DNA from: Akebia trifoliata
Taxonomy: Eukaryota; Streptophyta; Magnoliopsida; Ranunculales; Lardizabalaceae
Direction: 5' to 3'
DNA: 64,000 nt
Assembly (NCBI GenBank): GCA_017979445.1
Contig: CM030715.1
Span: forward strand, 16,249,602-16,313,601
Shown: one piece after another, positions 1-11,711 of the stretch
How positions within the stretch are numbered: position 1 is the stretch's first letter
Layout: each line of letters starts with the position of its first letter
Position numbers and translations under genes: made by a program
The notes under the pieces: model-generated
What the model was told of the DNA's origin: nothing
What the model saw: only the letters and a program-made list of their open reading frames with translations
Database searches by the model: none

Positions 1-256
1 AATATCCTTCTGAGGTCATTCTTGGTCAAGGAGCTCATAATTTTTCCTTTACACTAAGGGTATATTTATCTTTGGTCACAAAATTCCTAAGTTAGGTTTC
101 TTCGACCTCAAATGATAGGGTTAACCCGAATTAGGATTCACCCTCTTAAAAGCAAACATAGAACCCCTTAGATTTAAAAAAAGTCAAAATATTGGCTTGA
201 AACCAATATTGATTTGTTATCTAGTTTTCTTACATCCTCTATCAAAGATGGGCATC
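1..256 (+). mobile_element. 3' internal end of old element F with degenerate PPT
   Basis: No coding sequence is seen. The last ~50 bases (about 207-256) align by eye with the bases just upstream of the 3' LTRs of elements A (ending at 36526) and B (ending at 48474). They share a CTAGTTT.CTT stretch, a CCTCT...CAAAGA stretch and a purine run ending GGCATC. I read 245-256 as the decayed polypurine tract of a + strand Tat/Ogre-type element whose 5' part lies left of the window. Confidence 0.55.
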
Positions 257-3200
257 TATAAACATCCCGTTTTGTGTTCGTCTGATCCGACTTATGGTTT
301 CGTAATGATGAACGCATAATATATGCGAAAAGTCAAAAGGTTGTGAGAGGTTACCCTCCAATTTTTTCAATTCCTTTCTATTCTTTATTTTTTTTGTACA
401 CTAAACTTAGAAATTACACATGCTTAGAATCACCGTCATTTTATACTTAACTTAGTAAGTATGTACACTCAGGATCTTCACATGTTTCAATAATCTTGAA
501 ACCCTGCAATGCTAGAAAATTAAAACCTTAAAACTTAGAAATAATCATATCATATGACCAAACGAAATTTCTTACCAAAATTTAGACAAATTGATAAAAT
601 GACAAAAATATCCCTCGTGAGTCTTACATTTTCGTAATATCTCAAAAGTACTGTCATATTCTCGGAATTAGATTTCAAGTCTAATAAGACTAAAATCTGT
701 GAAAATTTAGATAATTATGAAAAATTACAAAAATGACCAAAGTACTACTAACGTTCAACTCTTACTTAGAAATCTCAATTCCTAGGAAAATGTAACTTTG
801 AGACCAAGAATGAGTTTTTCAACAATACTTATGCAAATCAATAAATTTAAGGAACTCCCACACTTACTAAGACATCAAATTTTTACATGAAATGATAAAA
901 AAATCTCACAAAAAATGATGACTTTTATTTAAAATGACAGATCGATCACATAAAATGACAATTTTCATTTCATGAAATGATGAATTTTCACATAAAATGA
1001 CAATTCATGTGGAACGACAACCCTCAATCACATAGAATGATAAAATTTAAATCACAAGTGAAAATCAAAACCCAATTTGAAGAAGAAAATTTAAAAGATT
1101 GAAATTAGTTAATAAGTCTTAACTTGTGAAATATTTTGACTTTTATTTGTTATACCCAAATTCAAAACGTGAAATAAATGGATGAGACTAAATGAAGTTG
1201 GGGTGCCAATAGTATTCCTTTAAAATAAAATATAATTACTCATTACTCGCAAATCATAATTACTCATTAATGTAAACTTCAAATTAATCTAAAAATCAAA
1301 TCATTAATGACAAATTAAAAATGATCGAACCAATCATAAAAATTTTCATCCAATCCTCGATTCATAAATAATCAATCAATCAATACAAATCCTTAATCAA
1401 TTACCAACCTTGAACAAACAAACTTGGCTCAATCTCAATTGAAAGTAAGGTCCTTACTAAACACTTGTGATCTATGGGATCAATACCCGTTATGAGACCC
1501 TACACATTTTTAATTAGTTCTATCAATTAATAAATGAAAAAAATAAAAAATAAAAATAGAAATTTCCACAAGGAATCACAAGTCCATGAGGAGTCTAAGT
1601 TAAGATTGGACTCCTAAAAATTATGAAAACTCTCTCAGTCATGTAAGAATTAAAAAAATAGATACGAGATTTATCTAGTAGAATTCTCCAAAAGGGACTC
1701 TAAGACATGTCGTGACCAATTGATGTAAAATATAAAGAGAAAAGAAAGAGAATCCAAAATGGAGTCCATATTTATGATCATTTATAAAAGTTCTCACGCC
1801 CCACATCAAGGAGAGAAGAGGATAAATGTAGAAAAATTGAGAAAAAAATATCAAAAATTTTGAAAAAAAATACAAAGAAAAAAAGAAGGAGAAAAAAAAG
1901 GAAAAAAATTAATTTATCTGTCATCACCATCTCATTCTTCGAGTCATGACCTCCATTAAGGCTCTTGAATCATACCTCCATCACTCCATTTATCACGTCC
2001 AAACAACACCACCATTATCACTCTATTCATTTTCCACACAACACCTTCATTTTTGCCTTCGTCCCATCTCGATTTTTTCTCTATTAACACCTTACTTTTC
2101 TCACTCACATCTTTCCTTAGTCATTTTTGGTAGCACCCACACAACACCCCTTCAAATCCTTTCACTATCTTCGTCAAACCACATCTCTACCATTGACTCC
2201 TTCTTTCTCACAACACCACCTCCATTAAATCTCAACACTATTCCTTCTTCATCTTATTTTTCAGTCCCCACAACACCCCATTCACCTAGTTTTTCAACCC
2301 TTAATACCCTCATTCATATCATTTTTATTCCCTTAGCACAGACCCTTCTCCAACTCATTTTTTTCAATACCCCATAATACTCTTTCACTTTTGTTTCAAC
2401 ATCAAATTGAACCTCATTCACACCTAAATAACCAAATCTTCACTCATCCCAGAACCTTGCTCTCAAACCTTATTAAAGTTACAACCTTACCTTCACCCTC
2501 ATACCCTCATTTCTTAACCTCTCTTGATTGGACAACATCTATTGCATCACTGTCTTTCACGTTTGGGCAGTGAGTAGTAAAATAGTCATGAAGGAATCAT
2601 AACAATCACCCTATATTACATAGGTGAGATTTTTTTATGTCTTCATCACGTGTTTTGCGACAAATTTCATTAATGGTTCAGGTAAATTCATTCTAGCATA
2701 TATCAAATTAGTTATGATTTTTGAGTAGTGGTTCGATTTGTTGAATTTTTTAGATAACTAAATTGGAATCCCTTCATTAAGATCAATCAAACTCATTATT
2801 TTTTTAGATGACTTAGGTTCAAATTAGATTTTTTAATAAAAATAAAGTAATCCGATTTATTTTTGGGATCACAAAGTAATAATTTTTTAATGCAATATGT
2901 TCGCCAATTCATTTTTCTCTTGTGTCCATACTAATGTCGATTCTTTGTAAGGAATAACTATGTTAACTTAGGGAACATAATAAACCAAAAAGGATTTCCA
3001 TTTTTTTAGTTCATTATTTTATCTTATCCTTGGGATTTCAATTTTATGTCAGATATAGAGGAATCAATTTGATTTAACTTCATCAAATTTAACGAGTTGG
3101 CTCACTAATTTTATTGGTTAATGGGTTAAATTGATTTGATTTTGATTTCACAAGACTAGGTGAGTTGAATTGCTGATTTTTTTAATACATGGCTTAATCA

Positions 3201-3806
3201 AATTTGAATTTTAAAGTTTGCAGGTTGACCCACCAATTCACCTGGTTCAAGTCATAGATCGATTATTATTATTTTTACAAAAACAATGGGTAAGCACGTT
3301 GATTTTGGATCCTTGGATCGATTAAATTAAAGAAAAAAGTTATCTTTTCAAGAATGATTAAATCAACTGGTTAATTGTAAAGATATGAATATGATAAGCA
3401 ATTTTGGATATGTATTGTAATTTTCACCACGTGAAATTTACAATATTGATTAATAATTTAAATTTTTTTATAATAATCTTTTTAATGTACAGAATTCAAG
3501 GAATTTATGTGGTGAAAATTATTCTAAGCCCTAGGATCTAATTGGTTAGCTTGACATAAGATGATAATGATTCAAACCCTTAAACTTGAACTTTGACTTA
3601 GATTTCCTTCAATTTTGGTCTTACGTTGACCTTGAATTTAGTCTCATTAATTGACTTTAGGATACATTAATCATTATTTTGACTTTAGTCTCCACCTATT
3701 GACCATAGGTTAGTCTTGGGTCGTAGTAGAGACTGATCACATCAATCAGGCAAGTTTGGTGTCTAATACCTTCTGAAACTCATAATTCGGCCCCTTATCA
3801 TATTAT
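257..3806 (+). repeat. 3' LTR of element F, first part (interrupted by E)
   Basis: The LTR start reads TATAAACATCCC where related LTRs read TGTAGACACCCC; the differences are G-to-A and C-to-T transitions, as expected from methyl-cytosine decay. Near 3720-3800 there is a match to the LTR 3' part of A and B (GTAGAGAC..., then GGTGTCTAATACCTTC in place of GGTGCCTAACACCTTC). The sequence resumes after E at 14704 and ends ...GCGCTTTACA. Without E the LTR would be about 3.7 kb, long but within the Ogre range; a further unrecognised insertion is possible. About 1946-2580 is a C/T-rich block with reiterated CAACACC. TTGAC motifs cluster at 3590-3720. I see no real gene. Confidence 0.5.
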
Positions 3807-6800
3807 TGTGGCGTCCCGCCAAACGTTAACACCAAACCCCAGGTCAGATCTCGAGGCACAAGGTGGTACCTCGAAATTTCGGCATGGTCTCTTCTATTTA
3901 TGTTAGCATTCCAAGGCGTTCAACCTGTACCTAATAAACGACATACAATCCTGCATATATATATATATATATATATATACAAAATATAATACTAGCGAAG
4001 CTTATATACATCTAATAACGTACGATAGATCAAAGTGCAAAAGAAGAAATTTATATACAAGATTATACAAAAATTCCTCACTCTAACAAAATTCCTAGCA
4101 CTCAATACAGAATCCAAAATACCTCTAAACGAACTAACATTACTAGCAAGTATAGCCCCAGTACCCACCAAGTAACAGACTCTGGTCGTCTATGTGACCC
4201 ACCAGATGGTCTCCACTCGCCGGTTCTACGCCCGCCTCACCAACTGCAGGCTTTAAAGCTAAAACAAAATAGGAAGGAATGGGTGAGTGAAAGCGCCCTC
4301 GATCCGCGGGTTACGCGGATCCGCTTTTGACCCTTGAGGTTTGGGAGTCGCCTCTTAGTTATTGCGGTCTAGGAGCCAAACTGACTCTAAAATGGATAAA
4401 AAAATAATCTACTATAGAAAAAACTGAATCTGGGGATCACATTACGGGGTTGGAAGGTGTTAGGCACCAACCCCGTCCGGCCAATGCCGGTCTCTACTTA
4501 TCCCAAATAAGACTACATTGCTAATGACAAAACCTAGATAAAAATATAACATAAATGTTACCTTCAATACGCAAAGGTTCTATTCCCTCAGATCTGGTGA
4601 AACTGCTCCTTGTATCGTACTCCTTGCTTCGTTCTGTCTCCAAATTTGATTTCTGATCTCCGAGGCAAGGTGTCTCCTTCTTGGATCTGGATTCTTCAAA
4701 TTTTTTGTGGATTCTGAGGTGTTTTTGAAAGGCTTTTAGGTGTTTTTAAGCTAAAATCAAAGCATGGGTGTTAGGTAAGAAGTTGGGACTTCAAAATTAA
4801 GGTTTTGGGGAGGTTGTGGAGGCTTCTTCACCTACTTTTTCTAGGATTTTTCTTTGATACAAAAATAGGGTGTGGAGACTCCTATTTATAAAGTTTTTTA
4901 AAAGCATTAGGGTTTGATTAGGGTTTCTTTTAGATTTTTAATTAGGGTTTTGACTTTAGTCTTATGAGATTGACTTAGTCTTTAGGGTTTCAATTTAGGA
5001 TTTTGACTTTAGTCTTATGAGATTGACTTGATTAGTTTAGATTAAGGTTTTGATTTAGGGTTTTGACTTTATTCTTATGAGTTTGACTTGATTAGTTTAG
5101 ATTAGGGTTTGATTTAGGGTTTTGACTTTAGTCTTTTTTGGTTGACTTTTAGTATCTTGACTTTAGTCTTACTTGATTGACTTTAATGTTTCACTTTACA
5201 TTATTTAATGATTTGTTTATTAATTTCAAAAATTTTAATTATTAAAGTTGTAAAATTACCGTTTTGCCCTCGGAGAGGATTTTTTACGTTTTAAGTCGTT
5301 TTCCAATGTTTCAGGATGTTTTGAAATCATTTTTTTGTAATAAATTCAAGAGGAGTATTGGTTTTTGTCATTTATGAAATTTTTTGTGTGAAATGGTCGT
5401 GAACTTTATGAGGGGTATTTTCGTAATTTTGTCGAATTTTGTAAAAATTGACGAAGTGGTTTATTTGGTTTCGATTTGTTGTTTTATGTGTTTGAATTAG
5501 TTTTCGTAATTGTAACATAGGCTCTAAGGTTGTTTTGATGTTAGGGGTATTTTGGTAATTTGGTTATTTTTAGTGATTTTTATCGTGAAGCTTCTTTTTG
5601 TTTGCAAGATGATGATTTCTATGTTTCTGGGATCGTATTTTCCTAGCGTAGCGTGGTTTCTAAGTTTTGTCAGTTCGAGATACCTCATCCGGATTTCTAA
5701 AACATATCTAGTAACAAAATAAAGCATTGGAATAAACATCCATCATTGGGAACCGTTGCGATCGGGTTGACGAGTTGATTAATCAGGCGAGTGTAAAAAT
5801 GGGGTGTCTACAGTAAGTGACAATGGTTACCCAGTAAGGAAAAAAACAATTTCTTCCAATAATATCTTCTAGCATGAACGAATAAACATACTAAATCATT
5901 TTAACAATACATAGTTTTACAGAATAAACTACGATTAACTGGTACATATAGCCAGGGATGAGCAACTAAACATTTTAAAACTCATACTACATCGATCAGC
6001 AGTACTCACTATAACATTCTCTTTTTATACAAATCTAATTGATCAAATGGAAATATTAAACATGCATTTCATTTTATACATCAAAATAAGGAAACAGATA
6101 CATAATATAGAATGGTGGAGTATTGGAATTAGAGAGTTGGGATTCACGACTGGATCGCTCCCAGTCGGGACATGATGCTATAATTCATAATTCTTCTCTG
6201 GCTTTTAGTTCTTGATTTTGTGGTCGGTCGCTGCACTTACCATTCTTAGTTGACCATTTATCCAACTTAGGCTGGTCGTTTGACGTGACCGTAAGCAATG
6301 GGTCTCTTTTCGATGTGTCAGAAAGTTCGACTACTATAGATTGTTAGTGGTCATTGACTAATCATCTTCGTCTATACCTATCAGACATGCATGTGATTCC
6401 CAAATATACAAACCATTCATATACGATCACCTTTATATTACAAGTTCACTGGTAAAGATAGAGAGGAATAACCTGAATTCCAATTGTGACTCTACTCTCA
6501 TACGCGTCCCATACCACGTATGAGCATGGTGGTTCCTACCGTACATCCCAGGATAGTACACCACTCCGGATGATATGACGCATTATCCCTTCAGGCATTC
6601 ATAGACTTTTTAACAGCTCACAAAATAGCTACACATATATATTATTTTCATTTAAAAATAAAAGATAAATTAACAATACAAGGTTGAGAATGGATATCCA
6701 GTTTCCTACTATGCAAATGTGGCCACCCAACCTAAAATAAATAACATAATAGAAAAGTAAACAACGCCTCACACTAACAGAAAGTAAATAAACATGCAAT

Positions 6801-8354
6801 CAGTAACATTATCCCTGGATATCCGTTCACCAACCTACACACAACACAACAATGTAAAATGCAGACATCACCCCTCGGGCTTGATTCTGACATTTTACCG
6901 TTTCATACCCTTTTTTCCTTTTTGCAATTTTTATAATTTTCAATCTCTCAAATAAAATATTAATTTTCTAAGATTCATCAACTCAATATGAGTTCATTGA
7001 ATATTAAATCATATTTTTCAAGTATAGAATTTATTTTTATCAATAATATTGCAAAATAACAAAATTTATATCAAAACGGGGTCCGAGCAGTGCACAGGAC
7101 CCAACTGATGGAAATAACCCGTTGAAATATCCTACCCACGTATAATTTATTATAAAATACAATTAAACATATCAAATATGCAAATTTTGGTGTGAATTTG
7201 AAATAACCAATTGAATTCTATATTTTTGGAAACTTATCACAAATTTTTAATAAAATCCTAAATGCAATTTTCACAATCTACGATTACTAATAGAAATTGA
7301 GAGTTCCTTACAATCTCTGTGCAAAATGATCGAAGCGCGTACGCGAAAATCGAGACAAACGGCATGAAAATCAAGATGGGCCAAACTTCGAGGTGGTTGA
7401 TTTTTAAATCTGACCCGGTGATTTTAAAGATCTCGATGTCTTCTTCCTTTCTCTCTTCTGTGACAGAGGACGGTTTGATCCCAAAACGAATGAAATCTGA
7501 GGTCGAAATTTTAAAACTTCTGTATATAAATACGACTGATTTTTGACGATACGGGGTGAAAGAAGAGATAAAATGAAGAGATTTTGGGTAAGTTTTGTAG
7601 AGAACACGATTGCGGATATTTCTCCATTCCACGTTAATCAACGACGGTGAACCGTTGTCGTGAATCGGAAGTTGAAATTCAAAGAAAAAAATGATTTTTT
7701 TAAATGGATTGGCTGGTTTCTGTCGTTTAAAATGGAAGTGAATATTGAAAAAATTAAAAAAATCTATTTATATAAATCTTGGGACAAAATCGATATTTTA
7801 CCTATTGTTTCGATCGACAATAATTTGACCATCTGGACTCCAAAAATGACAAATGAATACTCTATTTCGTCTAATTTTTCATTCTGAATCTAATAGTGTG
7901 GTAAATTTCTAAAAATTCTATCTCTAACAAAAATTTACATTTTTAGCCTGAGGTGACCCCTAAAATTGACGTCATTTTCATCTTTTACGATAATTCGACT
8001 TTCTATGCCCCAAAAATAATAAATAAATAGTCCATATTCAATAATTTTTTGTTATGAATCCAATGGTATAATTAAATCTTAATAATTCTTACTCTAGCAA
8101 AAAGTCAATATTTTAACTTAGTCCGACTCGATAATCGAGGATTTTGTAACTTTTATGTTCGGACTTGCATTTAAGCGTGCTTATAAGCTAAAGTATATTT
8201 TTCAATAATTTTGAATCCATTGGTAAGGTCAAATTTCATTAAAAATTATCAGAAATATCCTAAAGTTTTACCCCTAAGTCCCACTTTCAAGATTTTCTCA
8301 AAATTTCACTATTTATTTTCCTCAAGATACGAATTAAAAACTCGGGATTTTACA
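3807..8354 (-). repeat. 3' LTR of element E (carries a solo LTR)
   Basis: Matches 11712-14703 along its length once the 1.5 kb solo LTR at 4288-5812 is removed. By hand count roughly 7% of bases differ over the first 200. A (TA)n microsatellite at about 3955-3979 is expanded relative to the copy near 11860. ORF-like stretches on both strands around 7260-7890 occur in both LTR copies with different lengths and frames, so I read them as non-coding. Confidence 0.85.
4288..5812 (-). repeat. Solo LTR of the A/B/D family
   Basis: On the minus strand it begins TGTAGACACCCC and ends ...GGGCGCTTTCA, matching the LTRs of A, B and D, but no internal sequence or second LTR adjoins it. Flanks are GTGAG (4283-4287) and GTAAG (5813-5817). 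The other LTR of E near 12164-12180 is an uninterrupted version of the same site, which proves the insertion and its edges. It retains a TATA-like CTTTATAAATAG (minus strand, 4882-4893), the TTGACT-rich stretch (about 4960-5190) and the 3' LTR hairpins (4310-4472). It probably formed by LTR-LTR recombination. Confidence 0.92.
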
Positions 8355-8366
8355 TTTTCCCCCCTT
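8355..8366 (-). other. Polypurine tract of element E
   Basis: On the minus strand AAGGGGGGAAAA lies directly against the TGTAAAATCCC start of the 3' LTR, the expected place for plus-strand priming. Confidence 0.8.
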
Positions 8367-11300
8367 AATAAAAATTTCGTCCTTGAAATTAAAATCATAT
8401 CTTATCGAGTTTTGTCACGATTCCACTAACACGACATGTATAATAAATAACACTTATTTTCGATTACCATCTATTCTTAGTCCTAAGCCAATCTCATTCA
8501 TAACTCGTAGACTTATATCTCCCATATTCCGTCAATCCAACACATTCATTAATTAATCATTTTAATTGAAACTCATACTCCAACTAATCCATTATTTGTA
8601 TAACCCTAAGATAACAATCAATTCATTTTGTATCACTTTCCTACCATTGTCAATCAACAACAATCCTCACATTTTCTCTATTCTTTATGTTTATTTCTCT
8701 CATCAATTACACCGTCTATTATGTTTTACTCCTACTTTCATGAATTTTACTCCTCAATGGATAGTTTTATTGTATAACCAAGGGCATTTTGTGACTTGCT
8801 TATGAAAAGCCAATATTTAATCGGACCATGCGTGTGTTTTTTATTTTTTTCCTTCTCGTCTAAAAATTGCTCGTATAAACAAATGTACCTTACCTTATAA
8901 GAAGGGTATGTCTTGATTGTAGACTTTCTCTCCTTAGGATGGATGTGGGCACAGGCAGGTGGTAGCCGCTCTTCTACGGAGTCATAATCTTTACTTACAG
9001 CACTTTCGTTTCGAGAAGTGAAAAGGAGCCACGATCGAAGTCTCGAAGTGAGCGCTTATCTGTAGAAGGCATTGATCACATAACGAGAACGATAATAATG
9101 AATTCCTCTACTGAAAAACGATCGTGAAAGGAGAAGGCAAAAGAAGAGTTAGAGCCGACATCGAGGATAAAAAGATGAAAGGGAAAGGATGATCTATCTT
9201 TTTAAATGAGGAGAATCGATTCAAGAAGTCATAAAGAAAGAGCTGCTTCATTTAATAGTTCAGTCATTAGGCCCCCCAAAGTTAAGCCATCTTCAATCGA
9301 AAGAAAAGATACGCAACTCCTTACGTTGATATTCGAGGAAGTAGCTCTCGAACTGAAGGATATACAAGAAACACCTACTTATCTACTAGTGTAATATACG
9401 GAATAATTGGCTAGACTACTGATATAAAGACTAGCGTACCAATTGAACAGCATTTGACGGAACTACAACTAGAAATCAATCGGAGTTAACTAGTTGAGAC
9501 GGAATTGACAAAACAGAATGACACTTTACATGACCTGCTTTGAATCGTTTTATCGCTCTCTATCTAAGCTAATAGCTAACGTAAGGCTTGACATTTCTTA
9601 CTTTTATCTACTAATGTCACTATAGTTTTCCTTTACGTTGCCTACTGATACTATGCACTAAGCTAATAAGCTTGAGTTATGAGTTCTCGTCTCTTAGGAA
9701 GTAGTAGTTCTTGTTATATTTTAGTAGTTGTATGAGCTGTTTAGATGTTCTTTGTCTTATCTACACTTTAGCCTATTAACTATTAGCTGTAGTTAGCCTT
9801 TTATAGTTGTTAAAGTAAATAATATGTGTCCCACCTACCCACACGCGTACATGTTAACGATCTTGTCTTTGTAGATTTCTCTAAAGTATGCAGTTGGTAA
9901 ATTGGAGCCTGCATGCTCTGAACCTACCTTGTTGGTTCCTTTTGCCCTATTAGCATCATTAGAGCTCCAACTACTCTATAACTCAGTGATGGGAGAACTC
10001 TACAACTTTATGGAGGTGGAGTTTTATATTGTGGATGCATTGATCTGGGGAAGATTGGCCTCTAATACATCGGCCTTTTGGCTAGATCTGATCTGGGACG
10101 AAAAGAAATCTAAGGTCTACTAATTTACCTCCTGGAGGTCTGTAACTCTATTTTCCCTCGTTCTATCCTCTAAGTTCAATTTATCGTATCTCTATAATTG
10201 GTAGTCTCAATCATTGACCTCCTGACCTTTAGGTAGGATTATAGTCCACTAAAGAATCTATGGCCTCCTACAGATCTGTCAAGATAAGCTTGGGCGCATA
10301 TCGTGACAACCTAGTGAACGTCATATCTTAGTCTTTGTAATTGATAGATTACCTTGCACTAATCTCAAAAACTCCTAGTGCTTGATTTCTTGAGCAATTT
10401 CATATATAAATTAATCGAGAAATATCTTCTCGAAGTCTACCCACTCAAACGATCCATCTCTCAATACATTCATCTCAAAACGTTACTAATAATTGGCATC
10501 CTCGTCCAACTAGAATGTAATCACCGTCACCCACTGATCTCTTGGGCATTACATGGCACTCAAAATCTTTCAGGTCTTCAAAGCCCACTCATTGACCTCA
10601 ATCGAATCGAAAAACAACCCAAATCTCGGTGGATGTAATCGTTGAAAATTCTACAATCACATATTTGGATTTTCCTATCCTTTGGACTGAGGAATTTTCT
10701 CATTTTTCAAATACATGACCTGTGGTAGTGGTCCCAGAGGTGGAATAGTATTTATCTCTTGTGAAGAAGTCCAATGCTCTCTCATTTCTTGGATTTAGTG
10801 GTGCACCTTGCAATTGTGGTAAGTTTTATACCATTTATGACTTTCGATCGCTAGTCTTATTTGTTTGGGTGGCATGAGTACGTTATTAACTTTTTTAAAA
10901 TCTAGTGGCCTTATTGTCTCCTGAATTAGTTTGTCTAACATCTTTTTAAGCCACTCATCCTTAATCGATTGACGTCGACCCGAACATTACTCTCTTTTAT
11001 GTCCCAATTTGCCATATTCGTAATATACTACAACTTTTTCTTTCAATTGATTTAGTAGTACATATTACTGTTTCTTATAAAATTTTCCATCTCTTGCGTT
11101 GGTATGTTTATAATATCACTACTCATGTATTGTTATTTTTCCTATGAATTTACTAGTTTCGTAATTGTTTGTATTTTATTAGATACTAAATGCCTTCCTT
11201 TCATTTGGTTTTAAGGTAGTGATGGTTGTATTATTCATATTTCCTCTCTGGACTTCATATGAGACTTAACCATCTGTCCCATGAATGACATTGGTTGTGT

Positions 11301-11697
11301 TATCGGGTCAGTGGTTTGATCCAGAATCTGTTTCGTCTCTGTTACGTTTCAGCCGCTGCTTCGTCCACTCCTTTCGCTTGTGTTTATCCGTAACAATACA
11401 CTTATCAGAATAAGGCCAAAACCGCTCTTACGTAACTATGAATTACTATCATAGCTTGGAACTCAATAATGGACTCTATTTCCATTACTAACAGAATAAA
11501 CTTATAATCCTATCTTAGGCTTACAAGGCTCCATAAACTTCTAGACACGCAAGAACTCGTAATTCCAATACGGAACTACTAATGAGCTTGGATACCCAAT
11601 TCCTAGTGACACTCTATTATTACCGATCTAACATCTGTGGTATCAGCCCACTCTCCAAAACATAGCATATCAGTATCCCATACGAATCTAATACTAT
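8367..11697 (-). other. Internal domain of element E, non-coding
   Basis: About 3.3 kb between PPT and PBS. The longest open frames are under 90 codons and lie on the antisense + strand; none resembles gag, protease, RT, RNase H or integrase. A short stretch on the minus strand around 10600-10680 faintly recalls the RT region upstream of the catalytic motif, but it has several stops and I do not rely on it. No tandem array is evident. Consistent with a LARD-type conserved non-coding core or a heavily decayed element. Confidence 0.55.
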
Positions 11698-11709
11698 GCT
11701 CTGATACCA
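11698..11709 (-). other. Primer binding site of element E (tRNA-iMet type)
   Basis: On the minus strand TGGTATCAGAGC starts two bases after the ...CGCCACA end of the 5' LTR. This is the standard plant LTR-retrotransposon PBS complementary to the 3' end of initiator tRNA-Met. Confidence 0.9.
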
Positions 11710-11711
11710 TC

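Noticed and set aside
1946..2377. 143-codon open frame rich in Thr, Ser, Pro and Leu
   Set aside because: Lies in a C/T-rich, CAACACC-reiterating block of an old LTR; composition explains the open frame and no domain is visible.
7258..7887. Overlapping open frames on both strands, with counterparts at 13696-14240
   Set aside because: They are in the LTRs of E; the two copies differ in frame and length and no domain is seen.
10600..11400. Possible gag or RT traces in the internal domain of E
   Set aside because: Only short, stop-ridden resemblance over a few residues; not enough to call a domain.
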